From Dendrocalamus latiflorus (taxonomy: Eukaryota > Streptophyta > Magnoliopsida > Poales > Poaceae), in NCBI GenBank assembly GCA_017311315.1, contig CM029638.1, positions 8,800,368 through 8,864,367 on the forward strand: 64,000 bases of DNA. Direction: 5' to 3'. Below the pieces are notes generated by a model, which was not told the DNA's origin, did not search any database, and worked only from the letters and a program-made list of their open reading frames with translations. A program made the position numbers and the translations under genes. Numbering within the stretch: the stretch's first letter is position 1; the number at the start of each line of letters is the position of its first letter. This document shows positions 1 through 11,960 of this stretch, in pieces.

Positions 1-665
1 AAGGCGTCTACCGTCTAATTTGTCCAGTCGGCAAGGTTGAACAGAACAGGTCGATGGTAACAGCCCATTTGACCCCATCCCGAACATTACAAGAACAGGT
101 GCTTCGATGTCAAGGAACCACAGCTTTGACTAATGAACATCTATCCATTTGGGAACTAAAGACAGCAAGAGTAATAAGCATTTCCTAAGGCAAGCAAATT
201 GCGAGCGTGCAAAGGCACGTGCGGCTGAATAGCATACCGGATTCCCTCTACTTGTACACATACTTACGCCATTGTAATCCTGCTTCTGATCAATGAATTT
301 AAACTCTACGGTTCTAAAGAAAGAAAGGCAAGCAAATGACACTGTTCTTTTCAATTTATGATTTCTCTTAAATAAATAAATAGGACAATTTTTCCACTGT
401 TTTGAAGCGGTTTATCGGAATAGCTGTTTAGAAACGGTTTATCGACTTTTGGTTCGTTCGTACAAACGCTCGTACTAGAACTAAAAACTATAAGCCATTG
501 TCATAAACACCCATTCGCTGGTTTTATGCAAGCTGATTATTCCTAATCCTAGGGGCATATGTAGATTTGAAAGCCTGGAGGAATATGGCCATGATGTGAA
601 CGTTACAAAGGCCAACCAACCATTACCTAAATCACTGTGAACAACTCAACTTCTGGTTACTAGTA
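1..665. other. Intergenic, no gene seen
   Basis: No coding signal or recognisable repeat boundary is visible. Short open frames here are low in complexity and have no family resemblance. The stretch could belong to the flank of a gene or repeat outside the window. Confidence 0.5.
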
Positions 666-668
666 TTA

Positions 669-776
669 GGGCCTGTTTGGAACAGAGGAATTTCACAGGA
701 ATTTTACAGGAATTTTGCAGGAAACAGTTCAATTCCCGCAGGAATCGGGAAAAATTCCCGCATTCCAAACAGGGCC
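669..776. mobile_element. PIF/Harbinger (Tourist-like) MITE, 108 bp
   Basis: The left end reads GGGCCTGTTTGGAA and the reverse complement of the right end reads GGCCCTGTTTGGAA, so the terminal inverted repeats match at 12 of 14 positions. Both sides carry the trinucleotide TTA (666-668 and 777-779), the target duplication typical of PIF/Harbinger insertions. The interior is a short A/T-rich stretch with repeated CAGGAATTTT-like words and no coding capacity. TIR sequence and TTA duplication together make the call good; the exact subfamily cannot be named. Confidence 0.8.
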
Positions 777-1185
777 TTAATTTCCAAACCCAAGCAAGCT
801 AGTAGTACTACAAAGCAAGTTTTGACCAGATAGTTACCACTGCTGTGCTGTACTTCACCGTTCTATACGTACCGGAAATTCCATGTGGTATACTAAATGT
901 GAAAATAATACGTCGTACACCGAGATCTGATTTTTTTTTTCAAATTAATGCATGCCATTTCGTACTGACTTGGTGTTGCAGAAGAGTAGTACTAGTACAG
1001 TAGTATCAGTACATGGGAAGCTTGTACCAGTACATGGGAAGCTCCTACTTGAAGCCTAGACCGATATTCTGGCAGACGTAGAAAACCGATGTGATTTCCC
1101 TGTCGATGAAAACTCGGTGTTCCCAGCTTAAACGCAAGGAAATGAAAAAAGAAATCATGCTTTCTGTGATGGGAAAGTTAACTTA
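777..1185. other. Intergenic with a 20 bp tandem duplication
   Basis: No gene seen. Around 1007-1043 the words AGTACATGGGAAGCT and GTACCAGTACATGGGAAGCT follow each other directly, a short direct duplication. Confidence 0.5.
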
Positions 1186-2379
1186 GAGCAACTCCAGCAG
1201 GGCCCCTACTTGAGCCCTCAAAACTCAAATTTGAGAGCTTGAGCTAAAAAACGAGCTCCAGCAGGGCCCCTACTAGAGCCCTCAAATTTGAGGAGCCCCT
1301 CAAATCACCCTCCCACCCCTCATTCCTAGGGGCTCCCCCTCCACCCCTCATTTTCCTGTTTTTTTCCCGCTCGTGAAACTTCCCCGCCTCCACCCCAAAA
1401 TTCCCCGCCTCCCCCCAAAATTTCCCCGCCCCCTGTCGATTCCCCCGCCCGCTCGCCCCCCGCCTGGCCCGTTGCCTCTGTCGCCCGCTCGCCGCCCGCC
1501 TCGCCCGTCGCCCGCCTCCCTCCACGCGCGCCTCTTTCCCCGCCCGCCAGGTCCCCGCGCCGCCACCGTCCTCCTCGGCAGCTCCTCTTCCCCGGATGCG
1601 AGGAGGCGGACGAGCGCCTCGGCCTCGCGTGCCGCCGTCGACCGCGTCCATCCGAGCCGCCGTCGCCCTCGTCCAGCCAGATCCGGGGGGATCCGTGTTC
1701 GCGTCGGCTCCCCGCGTCCGCCTGCGTGGATGGCCGCCGCCGCCGCCTCTTCGGGCGGCCACCACCAGCCACTGCCGGCCATGCGCCGACCCGCCGCCTC
1801 CTTGTCTCGCGCCTCCGTCGTCCTCGAATCCGGGCGCCACCGACCGAGCTCCTCCACCACCGGCCTCCACCGCACCAGATCTGGCCTAGGCCCGGCTGGA
1901 TCCGGCCGCCTCCCGCCCGGATCCGTCCGCCGCTGCGCCGTCGCTGCCGGATCCGGCCATCTTCGCCCGAGGCCGCCGCTCCCCGCCCGGATCTGACCGG
2001 ATCCGACGCCATCCGGCGCCGCACGCCGTCTCCATCCGTCTCCATCCGGCGCCGCACGCCGCACGCCATCCGGCTCCTCCGCCGCATCCGCCGCCGCCTC
2101 CGCCAAGGCCGTCGACGCCCTCTTCGGCTTCCACGCCGTCCAGCCGCCGTCGGATCCCGCCGCCATGGAGTGAGGGAGGGGAACGGTGACGAGAGAGAGG
2201 GGACGAAGAAATTTGTCAGGAGTGGGTCCCATGTGTCAGTGTGTGGTGAATAGATTTGAGGGCTTAGATTTGAGGGGTGCTGTTGGAGTAGAAGCAAAAA
2301 AATTGGGCCCTCAAAAGTAGGGGGAGCCCTCAAATGAAAAGTAGGGGCCCTGTTTTGAGTAGTACTGCTGGAGTTGCTC
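1186..2379. mobile_element. PIF/Harbinger-type non-autonomous element with GC-rich cargo
   Basis: The ends are a perfect inverted repeat, GAGCAACTCCAGCAG on the left and its complement on the right, flanked by TTA on both sides (1183-1185 and 2380-2382). Subterminal A/T-rich blocks built on GCCCCTACT and GCCCTCAAA words occur at both ends in opposite orientation. Between them about 850 bp (1370-2200) is extremely GC-rich and open in several frames on both strands, the longest being a 294-residue frame on the - strand whose ATG lies at about 2232. No transposase domain is present, so the element would be mobilised in trans. The GC-rich core could be captured gene sequence, but composition alone gives long open frames, so no CDS is called. 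The TTA duplication and short TIR argue against a Mutator Pack-MULE, which would show 9 bp duplications. Confidence 0.72.
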
Positions 2380-2382
2380 TTA

Positions 2383-3670
2383 GGCTTCGCAAACTCAATC
2401 CGAAATGCTACGTGCAGGTAGCGACGGATCTAGAAAAAGAGGTCACTGGGATCACCGTAGGCACGTTAGGATCACTATAAACATAAATTACTAAGGATAC
2501 TTTGTAATATCATCATAATTATTATTTTTTATGGGTTAAACTAGATGGCATTGAGCAGTGGCAAAGCCAGAATAAAAATAAAGTGTGAGCTCAAAGGACT
2601 TTCCGACTCAACACCGCATCGCCTTTCTTGTAGGATCCTCTCGTGTCATACGTCGAGCACCCTAACTCACCAGTCACCATGTCCCGACCGAGCCGCCGCT
2701 GCAACACCCGCGCCGTAGAATCCAAATAATCTCATATGCTTCAAAAGCAAGCAGCTAAATCATTATGAGCAACCACAGTCAGCCAAATTTTGGGTACCAA
2801 AATACGCTTAAAAGTTTAAATGGTACTTGGGGAGACATTGGAGGATTGGCTTAAACATGAAGAGGTGAATTTCACCATATGCATAATGGAAGCCAAGTTT
2901 AAGGATGATCATGTCACATCATGAACCAATACTATCTCAGTAACAAATATCTACATTTGATATATTTAGCCCCTAGCCTTATGCAGATTGTATTATATGA
3001 ATATCATTTAAAAGATGTGCTCTTGCTCTTGTTCTAAAAGTTTATTATTGTAATCATGAGCAAGATGTAGTGGCTCATTAAGGGAGAGTGCTAAATCATA
3101 TTTCTGTACTTCACATCTCTAAGTGTGCCTAAATAAATTAAGTACTAGTATTGTTTTTGAAAATTGAGCCATTTAGCCCAAAAATGAAAATTGTGAAATT
3201 ATTAGTATATCTTTTAAAAAAACGAGTTGAAAAATATATACAAATGTATTTCAAATGTTTTTTTAAAGTTTTTCGCTTTAGAAAAACTTATTTAAAGTAA
3301 AATTGAGTTTCTAATCCAAAATCTTGTTTTGGTTTCAAACTCAAAAATTGGCAAAAATTAATTCTAAAATAAATTTGAAAAAGTGTTCAATAAAAAACTT
3401 AGAGTTGGCTATTTCAACCCCGTCCTCAAAATTTCAATTCTTGGCATGCTTCCAGAAAAATCGGAACTATCGCTGCACATTCTGCGGTACTTCCGTCTTT
3501 CGGAACTACCAACAGTGAAACTGCAGTACTTCTGGCTTTTTTGAGAAATGGTTGATTTGATTCAAAATGTGTTGATTTCAATTCTATCAGCCATTCCCTT
3601 TGCTACTCAAAGTCAAGTTAATCTTTGTTATCATTGCTAGCTACCCTCGAATAATCTCTTGACTCCACAT
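2383..3670. other. AT-rich intergenic DNA, eroded repeats
   Basis: No gene seen. The only structured piece is near 3451-3530, where a CGGAACTA(T/C)CGC-type word and related inverted words (GCGGTACTTCCG, CGGAACTACC) alternate. A similar block lies at 6960-7035, so both probably belong to the same retroelement family as the next region. Confidence 0.4.
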
Positions 3671-3679
3671 GCCATTTTG

Positions 3680-5551
3680 ATCCTTTTGTGATACTCTTTT
3701 ATCATAAAATGATATTATCTCTAAGAGTGGTAGACTTTTGATCATTTTGACCTTGGCATGAGTTTTATCCTTGTCTTTATAAGCGATATCATCTTTTGTT
3801 TTTTCAAAGTAGTATCAAATCTTTCTTCTTGCCGAGCAAATTCTTTTCTTAACCAACTTCTTCTATATAATATCTTTCAAGTGGTATCCATTCTTGCAAG
3901 TGGTATATCTCTTCTAAATGGTATCATCTCAAATGGTATCATCCTCTTCTCTCAGGTGGTGTTTCAAATGATATCTTCTTACAAGTGGTATTCCCTACAA
4001 GTTTTATCAAGTGAAAATCAATGAAGATCCTTCAAGGGCATGGGATACTAGTTGATTATACAAGTGGCATCAAGTTTTACAAATGGAATTAATCACACTT
4101 AATATCATCTAAGCTCATGAGTGATATCTAGTCTCTACAATTGGAAATAATTATACTTGGTATCATTTATGATTACAAGTGGTATGTTTCGAAAATGGTA
4201 TCTAATGTCATCATAAGTGGTATAAATGTCAAAGTGCTATATGCATTTTATGAAAAAGATAAAAGAATCACAAAAGATTAAAAGGCACCAAGTATGAACA
4301 AAAGACTTACAAGTGATGCCTATTATGGACAAAAAAGTTTACAATTGGTATCTTTCATTTTGGTGCTAGATGACATAAGAAGAGAAAAGTTAAACAAAAG
4401 AGGAGATATGAAAAGAGAAGTTAAACAAGAAAAGAGGAGAATCCTTTGTGTATCAAAGGAGAAGAAGAAAGAAATGCCAAGATAAACCTTTATGTAAGGG
4501 GAAGTTTTTTTGTGAAAAACCTAAATAGTATTTTGGGCTTGTTGAAGCAAAAAGGGTAAAGTATTAATATTGGGAAGCAATTTTACCTATTAGCCCAAAA
4601 TATTTTATGGATCTTGTAAATGAATGTGTTTCATTCTCATTTGCTTCATTTGGTATTCATGAAGTGAAAATTGGTTTTTGAGATTTTAATGAAAATCCTT
4701 GTGCCATCATGCTTTCAATGTGCATTTTAGCATAATTTATGAATGGAGTCCCCTTTTTCAAAAACTTCTTATTCAAAAAGTTTCTTAGGAGTCCAACGTT
4801 CATTTCTGCAAAATCTGAAAGCATTTCAACTATATTTGAGAAATTTGTGCACTTTTCTCATTTCAACAAAATACTAAAGTTTCAGAATTTGCATGATTTA
4901 GTGTGCTCATAATCTAAGGAAGGTATAATAATGACTTTTGATCCCCTGTTGTTGAACTACACTAACAATTTTTCTCAGATTTATTGGATATATAGAGTTC
5001 AGGTTTTTAGCTATATTTTGAAGCTAAATTGAAATGTCAAAATTCTAAAAATCTGGAACTTCAATTTGGTGGATGCTTCAAATGCTACAAGTGGTATCCA
5101 ATGTCAAAAGGGAAAAACTTCAAAAGCCTTCAACGTGCTCTCATGAGTAAGATTATTTGAATATGTTTCAAATATTTTTTCATTTAGTTACCTAAGATTC
5201 CCTCTTGGTCACATATGTTTATTTTATACTCTTTATAACCAAAATTTAATTAAATCAATTGGTATCAAGCTTTATGTGTTGGAACATCTCTTTTTTAGCT
5301 AAATTTGCTTTTTTCTTACTTTTTGATGATAAATGCTAAAAGGGGAGAGAAGAATGAATAATAGCATTAGTTTTAAAGTGTATAATGGCAATAAGGGAGA
5401 GAATAACATTGATCTAAAAAGAGGGGAAATTCTTTATTATGCTTATTTATGCCTTCACGTTAGTTGAATTTCTTATCATATGTTCGTTTTCATCCAAATA
5501 CTATTATTGTTAAAGGATTTATCATTCATCACCAAAAAGGGGAGATTGTAA
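3680..5551 (+). mobile_element. Eroded LTR-retroelement interior, Sirevirus-like
   Basis: This stretch is non-coding and built from degenerate copies of a short word, AAGTGGTATC or AAATGGTATC, spaced a few tens of bases apart (about 3870-4220, again near 4338, 5090 and 5260). It ends at 5530-5552 with a purine-rich run, AAAAAGGGGAGATTG, that resembles the polypurine tract preceding a 3' LTR in grass Ty1/copia Sireviruses. Immediately after this the LTR-like sequence of the next entry begins. No gag or pol remnant could be read, so family assignment rests on layout and the tract only. Confidence 0.4.
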
Positions 5552-8500
5552 GTTCACGCTCCATTAAGTTGGTTTTGGTGATAATGACAAATACAATTAT
5601 GAGACTAATATATTTATTTATTATGATATTGCTTAGTCTTATTTAGATGAAAAGGTGAAAACATAAGAGTTATGCATTCAATCAAGGTTCTAAAACTCGA
5701 TAACCGGTACTAGCTCGGTCACCTCACCTTGTAGTGATTATATGATAATCGGCCTTGTACTCAGCCTTGTAACCGGTTTTCTATTTTTATAATGGATTTA
5801 TATATGTATATTCATATAAAATCAAAGCCTACAAAAGTATGTTTAAATTACAACCTGGACAACTCTAAACAAAAATATATGTGATATATCAAATAAAGAT
5901 GTAAGCATTCTCCATTGCAATTTTACACCTTGTTTCCTCCCTAAGTTCTGTATCATCCAATGGAACCAAGGGAAACTACAAGTCAAGAGCTGTAGTATAA
6001 TCAATAACATAATGGTAAAGGAATACCTAACATGACCATTTCTTTATATTCCGGAAAGCTCTATAGTGTCACTCTCGGGATCAGAAGATTTAACACCACT
6101 CAAGGCCTTGTCACATTCATAAATTAAGTACTGAAAGGCAGCTTACAAGAACTACAACTTTGAAGTTGTTCACTTTGTACACACTAGGTGCAATAACCAC
6201 AAGATATAGGATCTTTGTTGTTCATCTGCTGTCGTGGTGGCTGGTGCGTGTAGGACTCTCTGCTAGGTTGTGGGCTTAATTGAACATGAGCTTCATTAGA
6301 TTTGACTAGCCACTCAACGAGTACACGGCCTGTTAGCCAATTATCCCGAGTACTCACCTGGTTGTACTCACCTGGTTATACCGGTTAGCAACTCATTTTT
6401 GCCAACTCTTACTTGGTGATAGGGCCTAGTCCTAGTACTCAGGCGAGTATTCGGGGGGAGTAGACCTAGTTTTAGAACCATGCATTCAATATCACATTCT
6501 TATCTTACTGCATTCCACGGATTATGAGTTAATGATGAAGTTTGGTAATTGATGATAATTATTTTGTGTACTAAAATTTTTCATGACTTGGATGAATAGG
6601 TTAGGTTTCACAAATGAGGAAGATTTGTGATGACTTCACGTGTTGAAGATCATCAACTCAAATGGTGGATGCATCATGAATTGATGCATGTCCAAGAGAA
6701 GATGATCATGTGTTGAAGATCATTAAGTCAAATGGTGGATGCATCATGATTTGATGCATGTCCAAGAGGAGATGATCATATGTTGATCATCAAGTCAAGT
6801 GAAGACCCATCATTTATATAATCCTTGTGTCATGATTCTAAAAGTATCCAAATATGTTTTGTAATTTGTTGGGATTCATGGATGATCCTTGTGTGTATGA
6901 TACTGTAGATTGCAAATGTGTTTTGCAAAATATATTGAAGTATATGCACTTCTTAGGGAAATCAGAACTATCGCAGTGTATTATGCGGTACTACTGCTAG
7001 TTAGAATTATCGGCGTTGTAATCATAGAACTACTACGTCTGTTGGTGGTAGGAACACCTGTGTGGTCGAGAACCATTATGATTGAACCAATGTGGTCGAG
7101 AACCAGCATGGTTGAAGCCAACGTAGTCGAATCAACGAGGTCGAAGATCGATGTGGGCAAAGATCGAAGTGGTCAAAACTGATATGGTACTCGATTTCAC
7201 TCTCTTGAGCTAGTGTGAGGTTTTTGTCTCAATTGTGCACGTGTTGCACCTTATGAGTAAGGAGCAAGGCTCTAAATTGTATGTGTTGCATCTAGAGATG
7301 GATTGTGTATCCACTCGAGCTTGTGCATTCGTTGCACATGGTGAGAGTCAAGCGAGGGGCTTGACTTATTACTCTTGGAGTTTATTGACTCCTAGATGGC
7401 GTTGGAGGCGTCGAGCGTAGTAATCTTCTAAAAGAAGGTTGTGAGAAGACCCGGTAAAGTTGTGAAGGTTAGAGCTCACCTACCCGGAGTGAGAAAGAGT
7501 ACCACTAGAATGTGCTTCCTTTTCTTTGAAATAAAGGTTGATTTTGAGAATGAAAGATCAAGCTCCATTTAAAGCTCTATTTTAGTTGGTTTTGGTGATA
7601 ATGACAAATACCATTATGAGATTTTGGTGATAATGACAAATGTATTTGAGAGACTAACTTTATTCATTGATTATGGTATTACTTAGTCTCTCATGGATAA
7701 AAAGGTGAAATTATTGAGGTATGCATTTAAAATCACATTCTCTTATATTAGTGCATTCATTGGATTCAAAATATAGATTGAACTATACAAATAGTCCATA
7801 TTGAATATGTGCATGTCTTTATTATACATACTTGTATGCACACATTTAAGGGGAGCTCCTCTATATTTTGAGGTTTCATAAGTATTGATCCATGCTCTTT
7901 TTAATATGCAAACTTAGGATCTTTACTTTGAAATACATATTTGAGTATACATATAGTTTGTGTAGTTTATATATACCCATATTCAGGTTGTCATCTAGTC
8001 CTCCATTATGTGTTAATGGTTAGATGATTAATGACAACCGGATAAGTAAGGTTTGCTTAAAAGCTTATCTTAGAGTATATATTTGTTGTGTACATGTTGT
8101 ATACTCAAAAACCAATTTTTATCTCATTGTCTGTTGAGATTGTCATGAATTACCAAAAAAAGGAAGATTGTACAATTTAGTCCCTCCATTATGAGTTAAT
8201 GGTAAAGTTTGGTAATTGATGGTAAAGTTAGGACATTAAGAGAAGGATGCATCATGAGTTGATGCATGTCCAAGAGGAGATGATCATGTGTTGATCATCA
8301 AGTCAAGTGAAGATCATCATGTGTTGATGGAGTTGTAGAAAAGGATGCATTATGAGTTGGTGCATATCAAGATGATGACCTAAGGCAAAGGTATGACTAG
8401 CTAGAGCTAATGATGTGTTCTTAATCTTTTATCAGTCTTGGTGTTCGGTTGGAAGACCGGATTGCTAGTATAGGTTGCCATACTATTAAGAGAGGTCATG

Positions 8501-8860
8501 TCTAGTAGTTTGAGTCTCATCATGTGTTAATAGCTCAACCTGTGTGATCGAAACCAGTGTGGTCGGAATCAACATGGTTGTAGGCCTGCGTGGTCTTAAA
8601 ACAGCGTGGTCGTAAACTAGTGTGGTTGAACCAGCGTGGTCATAGGCCTTCGTGGTCATAAACCAGCGTGGTAATAGGCCTTTGTGGTTATGTGATTTGC
8701 TCTGTAGAAGTGAGTTGATTTTCTAAATGTTCTGTGATACTTCTCTTTTAAAAGAGAAGAACTCTCTTTGTTGTGAACAAAAGTAGCACGATCTTTTCTT
8801 TTTGCAAGCAATGAGAGTGATTTTCTTGGAGGATTGAGGGTTTTCTTATGCTGAGGCATG
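5550..8860 (+). mobile_element. Sirevirus-like LTR fragments, at least two overlapping copies
   Basis: The phrase TTGGTTTTGGTGATAATGAC occurs at about 5570 and again at about 7590, each followed by an (A/T)-rich stretch with GAGACTAA. The region also contains degenerate arrays of GTGGTCGAGAACC-type words (7070-7170 and 8540-8690). From about 7180 to 7540 a segment with TGTTGCA(C/T) repeats resembles 40500-40810. The order of motifs from 7550 to 8700 is mirrored on the other strand at 36800-38970. A second purine tract (about 8153-8175) suggests nesting or duplication of LTR ends. No open reading frame of retroviral type survives. The copies are old: the arrays are imperfect and boundaries are lost. 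Confidence 0.55.
6641..6800. repeat. 70 bp tandem repeat, two copies plus partial
   Basis: A 70 bp unit starting TGTTGAAGATCAT and containing GGTGGATGCATCATGA begins at 6641 and again at 6711, with a partial third copy at 6781. A related single unit occurs near 8250-8330, and the reverse complement lies near 37985-38130. The array sits inside the LTR-like region. Confidence 0.75.
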
Positions 8861-9048
8861 AGATGCTAAGGTTGTTAAGGTGCATTAGTCGTATCAAACT
8901 GAGCATAGGGCAACTTGAAATTAGAGTCTCGCGTGCGCGAGAAGTACCCAGAGTTAGAGTAGTTTTTCGTTCAACTCGTTTTGTTTTGCCATTCATGTAG
9001 AATGTTGAGCGCCAGAATTTGGGGATGAATTATGTTAAGGGGGTAGAA
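8861..9048 (+). mobile_element. 3' tail of a Ty3/gypsy internal region
   Basis: The last bases before 9049 read GGGGATGAATTATGTTAAGGG followed by GGTAGAA. This is a decayed form of the usual end of gypsy pol (a GGGGACGAA-type word, then a TTAAGGGGGG-like polypurine tract just before the 3' LTR). Upstream coding sequence is too decayed to read as integrase. The 3' LTR would begin at TGTAATACC (9049). Confidence 0.55.
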
Positions 9049-9954
9049 TGTAATACCAAAGGGCTATGGATAAAGCCAATCCAAGTCATAGTGCCATTTT
9101 CATCCCACAGACTTTTAGCTCATGAGGTAAAACCTCATTTTTACAATGCCACAAGAGAGTGAGAGGAAGTAAGAGATAAGGTCGAAGCCATGCACAGCCA
9201 TTAGAGATAGGAATGGAGATAAGACTAAACCCATGGCATAGCCGGCCAAGAAGGTGTAGAGGATAAGACAAAGGCCAGGCAAAGCAATGCACAACAATGC
9301 AAGAGGGGAGCGAAGATAAGACCAAGCCACCAGTGCAAAGCAAAAGAGCACTGACCACTCCTTCCCTCTTCATAAGAAAATCACACAAGCCTCTGCTTCT
9401 CATTCCCCAACTCATTTTCCTTCCTCAACCGAGAGTCAAACCAAGACCAAGCAAAGAGCCATTCACCATTGCCTTGCTCAGCCAAGGACAGAAACCGGCC
9501 GACACAACCACCCAAAATTCCAAGCAACCACATAGAGCTAAGCCGAAGTCAGTAGGCACCACCAGAGAGAAGATAAAAAGTAGAGCCAAGAGGAGAGGAG
9601 CCCATAGAGAGTTGGGGAAGACCGATGGCATGAAGACAGAGGCTGCAACAACCACAAGCCACCAAGGACCACCATGACCACGCCGAATCGGACTGGGACA
9701 AGGAGAAGGCAAGAAGGACTAACAAAAACGTATGGAGAGCATCACAACCACCACGACCATCATCATCACATTCTCATCCCCGAACCAAGAAAGGTTCCCA
9801 CAACCATTCCATAGCACATTCAAGGCACACACAACAAAGCATAGCATAAGTCTCACCAACCGAGTAGAGAGTAGCTGCATAAGGAAAAAGGGGAGAAAAC
9901 AAGCTAGCCCTTGCCTCGATCCCCACAACCATTCCATAGCACATTCATCGACGG
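9049..9954 (+). mobile_element. Ty3/gypsy LTR fragment, truncated
   Basis: The LTR starts TGTAATACCAAAGGG directly after the polypurine tract. It is A- and C-rich on the + strand and gives a few open frames without recognisable domains. It breaks off near 9954, where sequence of another LTR family in the opposite orientation takes over. The 25 bp word CCACAACCATTCCATAGCAC followed by ATTCA occurs twice, at about 9799 and 9930, the second copy ending exactly at the junction. I see no matching LTR end. Confidence 0.5.
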
Positions 9955-10195
9955 GTGAACACTCCGCTATACTGGCATGAGCTACAGTTACAGACACATT
10001 GCATTGCATGAAAAAAGGAGACAATGATACTGTTACAGAGATTATGTCTATAGTTCAGAGATTGGGATTTACTGACAGTTATAGAGATTATGTTTACAGT
10101 TCACAGATATGGGATTTACTGAATTGCTATGTTGACACTACCGTTTTATTATGTACCTGCTGACACTACCGTTTTCAAGTGGACATTGAAGGTGA
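9955..10195 (-). mobile_element. Inverted fragment of the LTR family found at 27345-30057
   Basis: Read on the - strand, this stretch matches about 27780-28075 of the solo LTR further on. Shared words include AACGGTAGTGTCA against AACAGTAACATCA, TAGCAATTCA, repeats of CTGTAA(A/G)CTGTAAA, TCATGCAATGCA, GTCTGTAACTGTAGCT and CAGTATAGCGGAG followed by ACACCCGTC. It is a partial copy without LTR ends, joined directly to the gypsy LTR on its left. Confidence 0.65.
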
Positions 10196-11515
10196 CATGC
10201 ACGGGCGGGATTAACACATTTATTCCACGTATTAACAATAATACACATATCACCTTTAGTAGATGTATTTAGACTTTAATGGCATGCTAGTGTAGTTAGT
10301 GTTAAAAGTATGTTTTAATGAAAATTTTAGTCGTGTGTGGTTCATGCATTTTCTTCCGATAGTTGGCAAAATTTATACAATTGCTTCGGCGCTGATTGTT
10401 AAGCATATGTTGTATACTGCGTCTTTGAGATTTGATTAGAGCAGTTGTTGTCGAAATCTAGTAGCGATGGATGTAAATGATACAATTATAGAGTAGTGGT
10501 AGCATTCCGGGCTCAGAGGTTGGGCCAAGGTGTTACATCGGCTCGCCGACCAACCAAATCTGCTCAAGTCACCGTCTGGTCGGCCAAATCTAGCTCGGTC
10601 CGCTGCCTGCCGCCCTGTTGCGCCAGCTGTAGGCTGCCTAGTGGCCACTGCCGTCTTTCATCCTTCCTTTGGCTCGGGCTGCTGCGCAGGCAACCGTTAC
10701 GCTGCCGATCGCCCTCTTCGTCGCGCCGCCCCTCCTTGCAAGTCATTGAGATGAGAAGGTGCGTCCTGTGCGTTGCATCTAGTCTCAGTTTGGGGTGGAT
10801 GAATGACCTGAAAGTGATGGGCCGCCCCATTCTAGGAGGGGGTTGGAGGTGGTCCGAATGGTAGGTTAAAGCCTGACGAAGTCCACCCGATGGCTCTGCC
10901 ATTGGCATTGAGGTCACTTAACCCGATCCTTATATATTGGATCCGCCCCTGTGTGTATGAACAAACAACGTGCAGGCTCGTTTCACCGTTCGGCATCGCT
11001 GTAACTTCAAATTACAGCACACACGATTTGCACCAACCCAAAATAAAAGTACAATTCAGAAACCCCCTAGTAAAAAAAACTGATTTTCACGAATGGAACC
11101 CCTGAATTCACTGGAAAATGAAATGAAAGGAGAAAAACAACAAAGAAGAATATTGTTGGACTTGGGCACAATTTAATTATGCCAGTGTTGCAAGGCTCGC
11201 TGGTCATTGCGCGAGGGGCCGTGCTTTTGCTGCGTCGGCTGGGGTAGGAGACGGGGCGAGGAAAACAAAGCGATGATTTGGGGGCATTTTGCCCACACCG
11301 GCCGTGTACGTTCAGATGGGATGACGGGGTGAGTTGGCACCACTACCTGCGCCCGCTCCCCATTCGATACCTCCGTTTCTTATCCCCTCCAAAGGAGAAA
11401 ACAAATACGTAGCTACATACATACACATCGGAAGCCAATCCGCTGGGAAAGGAAAGGAAGGAGCCGCCGCGGCTGGCCTACTTAGGTCAACAATAATATA
11501 TATATAGAGAGAGTA
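10196..11515. other. Intergenic, no gene supported
   Basis: A GC-rich island at about 10500-10760 is open in several frames but has no domain, codon periodicity or splice context that I recognise. Around 11160-11480 the sequence is mixed and non-coding. It could contain the upstream flank of a lost gene; nothing can be named. Confidence 0.4.
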
Positions 11516-11960
11516 CTAGTCTCCTGTTCGTGCGTTGCAATGAAATTTATTAAATATATAAAGAATTATGCTATAGAAAAGGATTACTCTGATTAGTTGA
11601 AAAGTGGAGAGCGATGAGAAGTTAAAAATAAGGCGGTTGAAGAAGAAGGGACGTACGACCACGAACTCGTTTTTTAACATCAATAACCATCCCTGGGACA
11701 CTATGTATATATAACAGGGGCACCATGGTACCCAGACTCCATGATTGAGACTTTTCATCTATAATTAAGGCTTTTTATCCATGATTAATTCAGCATGCTA
11801 AATCAATAACTTTCTTTCTAAATTGATGTCTTTTTGAATTAATGAATGCTAACGAGTTTGCCTGATATATTATATATCATTACACTTGCACGTATATAAA
11901 AGCAATCCAAATACAGAGATACTTGATGTTTAGACATCATGATGCCCCATTTTTCAGAGG
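11516..11960 (-). mobile_element. Possible Helitron 3' end on the - strand
   Basis: On the - strand the sequence GCAACGCACGAACAGGAGAC is followed by CTAG (11516-11519) and then T. Non-autonomous rice Helitrons typically end with an AACGCACG-type word and CTAG before a T. The element would extend rightwards from 11516. Its 5' end was not located, so the right boundary given is only an upper guess. Confidence 0.4.

Noticed and set aside
1348..2232. 294-codon frame on the - strand as a gene
   Set aside because: Several long frames overlap on both strands because of GC-rich sequence, and no domain or splice context supports a gene.
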